A stretch of DNA of 64,000 bases from Escallonia rubra (Eukaryota > Streptophyta > Magnoliopsida > Escalloniales > Escalloniaceae), in NCBI GenBank assembly GCA_033065855.1, contig JAVXUO010000083.1:62001-126000 (forward strand), read 5' to 3'. Numbering within the stretch: the stretch's first letter is position 1; each line of letters starts with the position of its first letter. Of this stretch, positions 55,461-64,000 are shown piece by piece. The notes beneath the pieces were generated by a model. The model was not told the origin of the DNA. It ran no database searches and saw nothing but the letters and a program-made list of their open reading frames with translations. A program made the position numbers and the translations under genes.

Positions 55461-58400
55461 ATGCCGTCGTTTATCACGACATCGAAGGCGTTCGGGCGGT
55501 TGATTCAGCGCAAGAATGCGATTAGGCAGTTGAAGAGGTGCCCAAAGAGCAATTGGCAGGATGGAAATTACGTGCAGACACGGTGCTTGAGTAGCATTGC
55601 CGCGCTGTCTTTGCCGAATCAATCGATCGAGGGCGCTCGGAGGGGTGCTTACTTGTCGGTGGGGGCGATGTCTGGTAGTGTGGTTCAGAGAAGGGGGTTC
55701 CTTGGCTGCGGCGATGGGGAGGAGGGGAATGTGCTGTCCAAAGTTTACGAGGAGAAGCGCATTCTAGGGTACGTTCGCTCATTTCTTTAACTATCGAATG
55801 TTTCTGTTGTTTGCTGTAGAGAAAAGGTTATGACGCGATTCTTGGATTGACTAGAATTGCATTTCGTGATTTTTTTTCCTTCTTTCTTGTCTGTAGAAGA
55901 AAGCCATCATGCGCATTCATTCCTTATGCAGCCATTTTCTGCTTAGTAATAAGATTATCTCCTTCGTGTATTAGCCCCTAAGTCAGCTGGTAACTGCATT
56001 TCTCTGTACTTCTGTACCATTTAATTTGACCAAATTACGAGCTTTTTCAAGCGTCTCCTGTTTAAATAAGTTCATTTAATTTTAGTTGCCTGTATTTTGC
56101 TTATATAAGATTGTGAAATAGGCTTTAATATCTGAGCTTGCGACTATTTACCCCGCTGTTTGCTTTATATGGCTATATCTGTTTTGTAAGTTTGAAGCAG
56201 ATTTTCATTGCTATACTGAGGGCACTTTTATCTCTTCAACTTTTATGGCTGCATCCTCTACTGCTGTACGTGCCCATTTTAGAATTTTGCGAGAATAGTA
56301 GAGCTGAGATTTGTTTTTCCTTCCAATTGTCAGCTACTCTCCAGAGCAGTTATATGCGGTGATTGCTGGTGTGGACTTGTATGAAGATTTTCTCCCCTGG
56401 TGCCAACGATCAGAGATAATTCGACGCTACCCGGATGGATCATTTGATGCTGAGCTAGAGATTGGCTTCAAGTTTCTTGTTGAAAGTTATGTCTCCCATG
56501 TGGAGTTGATAAAATCGAAATCTGTAAAGGTAATGTCTATCCCATTTGTGATCTGGCATTTCTTTTATACTTTGGCCATATTGGGAACTGACTGATGTGC
56601 ACGCAGTTCTATCTAACACCAGCTGCGAATAGATTAGAGGCTTGCTTCTTTTATAGACATTGCAGAACATGTTTAGTTGCAACTCATATGCAGATATTAT
56701 GGGGTGGATACAGTTACCTTCTTTGGGGATTTGACCCTTTCCCTGTTACGCCTGTTTGCCCACTTTTCTTGGGCTATCTAATTTCAAACTTGATTGGGCA
56801 CCATGGCTTGTTACCTCAGCGTGACTATGCCTCCTTTCAGCGCGACTATGCTTCTAGTTGTACTGCACCACCTTTGCATGCAGGTTCCGCAAATAGAATT
56901 GGGACCAACCCTCAGACTCAATCACGTCTCCGCATCTTTATCACAGAACCTATATTTCAGTGAAAGAAAACCTTTTAACTTGGAATCCTTTGTTTTGGCT
57001 CATGAGTATCTGTCAAGTTGTTGCAACCTATGAATACCGAGATTTGGAAGATAGGTTGGGCCAGTGGCTGATGGGTTGAGATTTTCTTCTAGTTAAGGAT
57101 CACTTAAAATAGCTAGAACTAAAGCTTCCCAAATTACTATTCTTAAGAGCCCGGGAGGGGCGAGGGCGAGAATGGGAGCCCAGATAGATAGGGAGTATGC
57201 AGAGGGAAACTGAGGCACTCTTAGGGGTTCCCATCCAAACTCATAAGGCCCTGTAGAATAGGAAAGATATCTGCATGGCACAGTTGGGAGACACACGAAT
57301 TAGTGCTTTGAGGCTAAAACTTTTCTACGAAAGCCACTGTCAAATGTTGGAAGCTCTCCTTAAACTAGAAAAAAGTCTCAGAATGACATGAAAAGAAAAA
57401 ATGAAAGGCATCGAAAAGGAAGTTTCACTCCCTTGTACACACTTTTATTTTTCTATCAATCACATTAGACGCAAAATCCTACACCTCTTGCACGCCTGCC
57501 TTGGTACTGAAAACATACAAGCCTTCTATGCTGCGAAGCAGGGATATGGACACGGCATTCAAATGAGTGCTTGTTAAGTCATTCATAGGGCATATTGTAA
57601 AAAGAGAAGTATAGGGATTGAAGTCAACTATATATATGAGGTTATACTTCATTTTTACAAATTTGTCATATGTGCAGGACCAAACATATGATCAACCCAA
57701 TTGTGTTTCTGGGCTCTATTCTTCCCATTATCTCCCTGCGCCAGTATACTTAAAAAGAATAATGATGGGAATTAGTTCTATCATCTTGAAATTGTCAAAA
57801 GGTTAGCTTAGTTCAATCGAGGCATGCCACACTAGTAGAGTTATTAATGTCCATGATAATGGGACTATCCAAAATCCTTGAGGAAAATAGTTATTTTTGG
57901 GATTCTGAGAAGAATCAGTTAAACTGATTTTGCGTGTCAAGGCTGTAGTAATACCGGGCAAGCTATTTTTTGTCGGCTTATTTTAAATGTGGGAGCACAT
58001 ATGGTGTTACGGGGTTGCGGAGGCTAAGTGCATGGCACAGGCCTAGGTGCATTATAGAACTAGGAATCTGCAAGCTTTGTCAGAACTCCAGGTTCAACAA
58101 AAGCATAAATAACCACACAAATAAAATGTTTGACGGCGCAGCAACAATTGAAGCCATATGAACACTCAAAGATCCAAAAGTTGATTTTATGTTCAAATTA
58201 ATCTCGTAATTGACCTATCACGATCAATCATATACAAAGGGAGCCGTCGCCCTTCATAATTAGACGTACATCGCTCAATTAAACTTGAGCGCACAGCAAG
58301 TGCCTTCCTTAAATAAAAGGAGTATGTAAGTGTTAAAATTTAATTGATCGCACTTGGGGTAAATCAAACCACAAGCGCCTTACAGGGTCTGGAGCCCTTG

Positions 58401-60225
58401 GCCGTAGGAGCTAAAGGTGTGTCCCCATTGGAGGGGATTCTAGCCTGGTCAGCCAAGGCACTTGGGCTGACTCTTGCTGTGCTTGGGACCTAGTACAAGA
58501 GCCAAGAGGCGTCTTTTATAGTTATATCATGTCATTATGTGATCACATACAGCTTCACATATAGAGTGTACATAATGAATGCTGACCTACCAATACCATG
58601 AACCCGTGGTTTTTTTTTTTTACTTTTGTAGTGAAAGGCATCTATAATATAGTACCTCTTTATGCATTAATATTGTGTTTTTTTTCAGTCAACTGTTTCA
58701 GAAAGCACTCTTTTTGATCATTTGACAAACATTTGGGAATTCAATCCGGGGTCTGTACCAGGAACATGCAATCTATATTTCTTGGTGGACTTTAAGTTCC
58801 AATCACCATTCTATCGGCAGGTACTAGTCTATTTATGCTTTTCCATCTCTCTAGCTCTGCAAAATCCTAACTCAAGCCAACTGAAGCTTGCTAAATTTTA
58901 TTGAAATGACAAAAAGATGCTAAATATTTATCTCTCTTCATGATGTTAACTTTGTGCTCAAAGAATAGCATTGCTCCAAACATGCGTTTCACCACATTTC
59001 ATGTGATACAATTAGGTACATAGCCATCTTGTTGTTCTTTCTGGGATTTATCGATGGAAACAATTAGTCTCCCATAAACTTGATTGATGCCAACTTTGAT
59101 GAGAGTGGACAATACTTTCATCGAATCAAAAGAGAAACATCCTTTAAGACCTGTTGGGTGCCACTGATGTCTTTAGTGGTGGAAAATACAAAATTTATTA
59201 CAACAAAGCAACAGTAGACGACCACCATGTTGTGCATCTCCTTAGGTACAGAGCCATCTTGTTGATCTTTCTGGATTTATTGATGGAAGCAACTTTTAGT
59301 CTTGCATAGTTTTTGGCTTTGTGTTGCATTAACTTGTTTGATGCAAATTTGATGCGGGTGGACAATACCTTCATGTCCTTCAAGACCTGTTGGGTGCAAT
59401 TGAAGTCTTTAGTGGCGGAAAGTACAAATGTTATTACAACACAGCCACAGTCAATGACCATGATGTTGTGCATCTCCTTTACTCTGCTGCTGGGCCCATC
59501 TTTCGTTCCTTAACAATGTAACAAAACATGCTCCAACTTCTGTACCCCTGCCTACATGAGCCGTCCAACATCCAATATGGCAATCTAAAGTTTCCTGAAC
59601 TTAGTTTCAGAATTGCCTCCTAGGATCTCTAATTTTAGAGGTTCAAAACCTATTGAGCGTGCAATCTGTAGGAGGTGCTTGCTCGAGTACTTAATGAGTT
59701 GGTTTCTGCAGATATTCAGTAAGTTTTCCCTTTCTGTTTAAATTGTGAACCCCAGTTTGGCAAGCCTTGTAGTTTTCATACGATTTAGTGTCCGAGCATC
59801 ATAGTAAATGCTTTAGGGATTACCTTGAGAGGGGTCTAATTGTTGTTGATTTCTTTATTTGGGGGTGATTGGGAGGACTTTTGACATTTTGACAGACTAC
59901 TTTCTACCCTGTAAGTCGATATGAGCTTGTTCCAGTACAGAAGGTTTAGGATCTCATGTTTCGATTGAAGTCAAGTATTTCATACATATACTAGTTACCA
60001 GTTTCAACGGTGTTACCAAATAATGTTTTGGTGAAGTTAGTGTGAGTCTGTACCATACCAATTGCCAAGTGCAGTAAAATATTGATGCTTTATGTTTGGC
60101 AGATAGCGTCCATGTTCTTCAAAGAGGTGGTTTCTAAACTGGTTAGTTCGTTCAACGATCGATGTCGCTTGATATATGGACCAGGGGTCGCAGTTCTTGA
60201 TCATTCTTATGAGCAAAGAGCTTGA
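55461..60225 (+). CDS. COQ10: COQ10 coenzyme Q-binding START-domain protein, mitochondrial
   Basis: Inner-membrane-associated mitochondrial lipid-binding protein of the polyketide cyclase/START family. It binds coenzyme Q and is needed for its proper function and synthesis in the respiratory chain. Four exons: 55461-55768, 56334-56529, 58689-58820 and 60103-60225, in phase, 252 residues. Residues 1-102 form a basic, Ser/Arg-rich mitochondrial presequence and variable region. The START domain begins YSPEQLYAVIAGVDLYEDFL (104-123) and continues through PWCQRSEII, DAELEIGFKFL, LTNIWEFNPG and YFLVDFKFQSPFYRQ to ASMFFKEVVSKLVSSFNDRC near the C-terminus. The ATG at 55461 is preferred; an in-frame ATG at 55383 would prepend 26 residues. 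Intron 2 (2.2 kb) and intron 3 (1.3 kb, with a tandem duplication) hold no recognised genes. Confidence 0.95.
59013..59480. repeat. Tandem duplication of about 230 bp in COQ10 intron 3
   Basis: Two successive diverged copies, roughly 59013-59243 and 59244-59480. Each begins AGGTACA(T/G)AGCCATCTTG and contains TTTATTGATGGAAGCAA (or near), CAAGACCTGTTGGGTG, GTCTTTAGTGG and ATGTTGTGCATCTCC in the same order. The copies differ by many substitutions and an insertion in the second, so the duplication is old. No coding potential is recognised. Confidence 0.8.
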
Positions 60226-63200
60226 AAACTCGCTTCTTTGTTTGACCGCACCTTGTAGACACGGATGTCATACGAAACCTCACAGGCTTTGCAGAACATG
60301 GTTCCAATGAAGAGAATCAAATCCACGATGGAACAGTTTTGTGTGGGTTTATCTTTTTGATCCTGCCCGGTGCCAACTTCTCACTGAGTTTCGTTGGGGA
60401 AGTTGAAAGTTCAAACAGTGACTCACTTGACTGGCCTGGTATACCCTCTATTCCTGCTTTACTCAATTAGTTTGACGTAGTCACGAGTGGCTGGTCTTGT
60501 AATTGAATTATTATTCTGCACTTGTATACGTGTTATGAATGAGAATTTGGGATCAAAGCTGCATCTGGTTATTGATGTGCAGCTGAAGTACAAATTCTCG
60601 TGAAACTGATGAATTTCTCTGGCCTTCTTTGCGAGTACGAAATCCAGTGAAAATTTAGATGATTATGTTCACTAAAATGCAGGTATAGCCAAGGGTTTGT
60701 CAATATGTGACCTTTTCTAAATCAAATTTGTCAAACGATTCAGTTCGCGACACTGAACCACGCTAAAATAAAAGGTTGCATTAAATGATTTAGTTGTTTC
60801 AGTTAAAGGAATTGTGAAGGACGGTTTAGTGTGTGTTTGATAGGCAACTCCAAACATATTGCCTTTCGTGGCCTTGCTTTATGGAGTTCATGAATATGCT
60901 CCACATTCCCTTCTGAATAATGAACTTGCGGTCTCCAACCGGCCCTCTGAACTGGTGTTCGGTTATTCTCTGTTCTGGATCAGTTGCACCGCAACTTCGC
61001 CGGTGTCTGATCCTACAACCACATCGATCTCTCTCTCTGAGATCATCAGGATTTGCTACTTTCAAACATCACGCAAAGTCTAAAAACCGACCCAAATGTA
61101 AACTTTACAGCCAATAAAAGGTAACTAAATAAGACGGTTTCGAATCAAAAGGAACAGCAGCAATGACACGAGACATCCGGGGAAGATTTCGGAGCAGCCA
61201 GAGCAAGCACCAATCTCGACTAAACAAGGACCCATCACTGCTTGCCAGAGCTACGTTCGATCTTTCCGTCAATGATGTAGGTCGTATCGACTACTAGCCA
61301 CCCTCCCCCCTTTTTTTGTTGTTGATAAATTCGAGAATTGCATTGATAATGTAAAGTTACACAGTCGCTCTGTTGTTGAGCTTAAGAATATTATAGGTCA
61401 CGACATTCCCATGACTTAGTATACATGACCGATAGTAACAGAAGAAACCTAATAAACTTATACACATTACAATTGAATTAGAGCAGAGCATATCCTACAC
61501 TTTAACTCAATTTAAGGTAACATGCAAAGTTTACAATTGCAGAAATCTAAAAGCACTGAAACAAAATAAGAACAAACAACAACGCACAAGATGATAACAA
61601 TACGCGGGTCCTCTTGGGTTTGAGACTCTCCCATATAATTTATTAGCAACATGTGGAAAGAGTGTGGATCATAATCACGTGACGCTTTATAAACGAAAAC
61701 CGTTAAATACGAATCCATGTAGGGTCTGATTTAATGGTTCGTAATTCGTATCATTTGAACCACTGGCCCCGGGTGTACCAATGTAGATTTGGTTGACCGT
61801 ACTAAGAGCCCACTTTGACCATAATATCCAAGTCAGATTCAATGAACAGTGAGATCAGTGAATTGTGAAACTTTATGAGCTGTCGAGAATGAAGGTCTCA
61901 AAGTGCCTTTGCTTCAACTCTTAAATTTTACCACAACCCTATCCAATAATTCATGCCTTTCGGAGATCCCCCCAGCTGGAAATTGAAAATGTAATCTGAA
62001 TATGGTCTTCTATTGGACCCTGGTTTAAAAGTGAATTGTCCCCCTCAGCCTCGGCCACAAACTTCCTTACAACGTATGCATGAAAACAACGATGGAATAA
62101 AGCTCTCTCTTTTTGTTCGTCAATCAAAATCGACATTGTCCATCGCACCTTATAATTTTCCTGTCGACTACGAGTCAAAGATCCTTTTTCTTTTCAAAAG
62201 AACTTATCCCATCGTTGTCGATGTAGTATAGAAAAATCATTCGTCTTTATAGTGACAATCTAAAAAATGTACGAAATTAGTAAAGCGAGAGCTTAAAAAA
62301 TTAAGAGTGTAATCATCACATCACATTCTTATCTTAATTCTAAGCTCCATAGCATTCTCTAGCTAAAGTGAAACGACATTGGTGCGGCTTGCTTTCCGTT
62401 TTTTTTTTAACTTTCATGACACTGTGATAGTGCGTCAAGTACTCTCATTATCAATATGTTATGACAGGTTCGCATGATTTTGTTTTCTTATTTACCTACT
62501 TTATTCAAGCCTTATTTTAGCGAAACATTTTTTAGCGAGTCAGGATCACCTCAATGGTACAATTATTACAAAAAGATGAATCGGATATTCAAAAAAAGTT
62601 ACAATTATTACAAAAAAGATGACTCGGATATTCATGCATGCACTTGTGTGCACAAGCGAGAGAGCGAGAGACAGCGAGAGAGAATCCGGATTTTGTCGAA
62701 GTTCATCTCTGTGACGGTGAAAGTATTCTGGATTCTTCATATCCTGCAGCATCAGTTAGGCTTATAGCTGAAAATGATGGCATTTGCAAAAAGATTTTGG
62801 TCCATAGAAGTAAGTCGCCACTGGACTCTTTAATAATGGTTGCTATTGAAACTTTGACGAGGATGTCAGCATGCAGGCGTGCATGTCACACCCCACGCAG
62901 AGTTGCCGACAATGCATGAGAGATCAGGCATATGAAAACCAAGCTGCGCATGATACGGAGAATATTGGGCTTACTCGTATGAGCACGACGAGTGAAGATT
63001 ACCCTCATTCATGTACACTGACTATGAAACGACATTGATGTGCACCGATTATGTAACTGCAGTGGAGCGAACTTATTAAAGAAGCGGTAGGTTTACATGT
63101 ACCCCGGTGGAATTCACCAAAGACGCCCTAGTGTACTTCATAAAATTTATGAAAACGTCGTTTCACTAATTATACTTGTCACGTTCTCAGCGTCTTCCCC

Positions 63201-64000
63201 GACGACATCTCATAAAATCAGAGCGCCCTAGCATGAGTAGCAGAAAGCTCACATGGAAGTTATCTATGGACTACGGTTAGAGATATAATGTGTGAATTTG
63301 GCTTGGTAACCATTGGCTCCAATGGCCAGTCCTCATTCCTCAAAACTAGTAGGACATAGATGCACGCAGTAAACTTTGCTGCAAGGCAGCAAAACTAACT
63401 AATTTGGTAAACCTTTGAAATATCGGGGTGCAATATTCTTTTGGACTTTGTAAGGAATATCGTGGCCCCTCATGAGTATAGCTTCTCAAATTTTTGCCAG
63501 TTGATCCTCAGTACTAGTAATATTTTTGGAACTGATGGGTCATTTCAGTAAAGTTACAGTCTTTTTTAAAAGTTTGAGTTGTTTGAAAATTTATTGTAAC
63601 GGTGGTTATTATGTTAATACTTTTCTTCACGTGAATCAAGTTCTCGATTGCACGTGGAGAGACAAATTAAGGTGCACCATCACTAAGTGTACAAATAAAC
63701 ATAGTGTAAAATGCGCCATTAAGGACGACCACATAAACAGAGTGAACAAATAAATAGAGTGCACTAAAAATAAAAATTTGGAAAAACTTCCATCACCCGC
63801 GCCAAGCTATCTATTTTCATTCTTAATTTGTCCACTTACAGCTAGGGCAATATACGACGACAACTACATGGAACATTAGACAAGGATCTAGCTAGCTACA
63901 CTGATCGAATTCAACACCTGATTCCCAATGTTTTTGAAGATCAATCCCTCCTAGACCTTATGTGTTGCGCTATCTATTTTCACGCTTTGTCTACTTATTG
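60226..64000. other. COQ10 3' flank and gene-poor right end
   Basis: The start is probably COQ10 3' UTR. I recognise no gene in the remaining 3.5 kb. A T-rich run at about 61311 followed by GAGAATTGCATTGATAATG resembles an antisense retroposon tail. A GA-rich purine tract lies at 62656-62682. Small open frames at 61951-62178 (minus) and 62638-62919 (plus) have no domain I can name. The region may contain the promoter of a gene beyond the window, but nothing shows it. Confidence 0.5.

Noticed and set aside
61951-62178. 75-codon minus-strand ORF with a protein-like composition
   Set aside because: I could not assign a family, find flanking exons or a start context. It is left as unassigned sequence in the right-end region.

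Overview
The window reads as nuclear DNA of a flowering plant, most likely a eudicot. It is A/T-rich, its genes are split by GT-AG introns, their products match plant families, and the space between them is full of plant-type transposon debris. I assembled seven protein-coding genes by joining exons at GT/AG borders in consistent phase. All seven look intact. I saw no tRNA, rRNA, CRISPR array or bacterial-type operon, and the species cannot be named from the sequence.

Layout. 0-4 kb: transposon remains, with a Mutator-like element carrying a nested hAT element. 4.09-10.12 kb (+): THO5, a subunit of the THO mRNA-export complex. 11.8-12.5 kb: an inverted-repeat element with a GC-rich core. 12.9-17.4 kb (-): an ABF/AREB bZIP factor of abscisic acid signalling with long polyGln and polyGly tracts. 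18.3-19.3 kb (-): a dead LINE fragment. 24.2-25.3 kb: a hAT element. 25.8-30.2 kb (-): a chloroplast DCL (DUF3223) protein. 31.5-35.7 kb (+): a glutamate receptor-like channel with an altered M3 gating motif. 37.05-37.2 kb: a small Mutator-type MITE. 39.06-48.3 kb (+): an NDR-type AGC kinase with a complete antisense Helitron in one intron. 50.4-52.6 kb (+): a COR27/COR28-like cold and clock gene behind a cluster of evening elements. 55.5-60.2 kb (+): COQ10, a mitochondrial coenzyme Q-binding START protein. 60.2-64 kb: no gene recognised.

The genes do not form a pathway or cluster; this is ordinary plant gene order. Two belong to stress signalling (ABF and COR27), two encode organelle proteins (DCL and COQ10), and the rest serve RNA export, ion signalling and growth control. 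The most informative non-genic content is the set of mobile elements whose ends and target-site duplications can be read directly (9 bp Mutator type, 8 bp hAT type, A/T Helitron insertion), and a foldback repeat family present in three copies. I found no convincing new biological system. The best leads are the divergent GLR pore motif, the evening-element cluster, the Helitron with an unidentified passenger segment, and the CCACC/CCGGCG-rich cores that recur in several unrelated elements.
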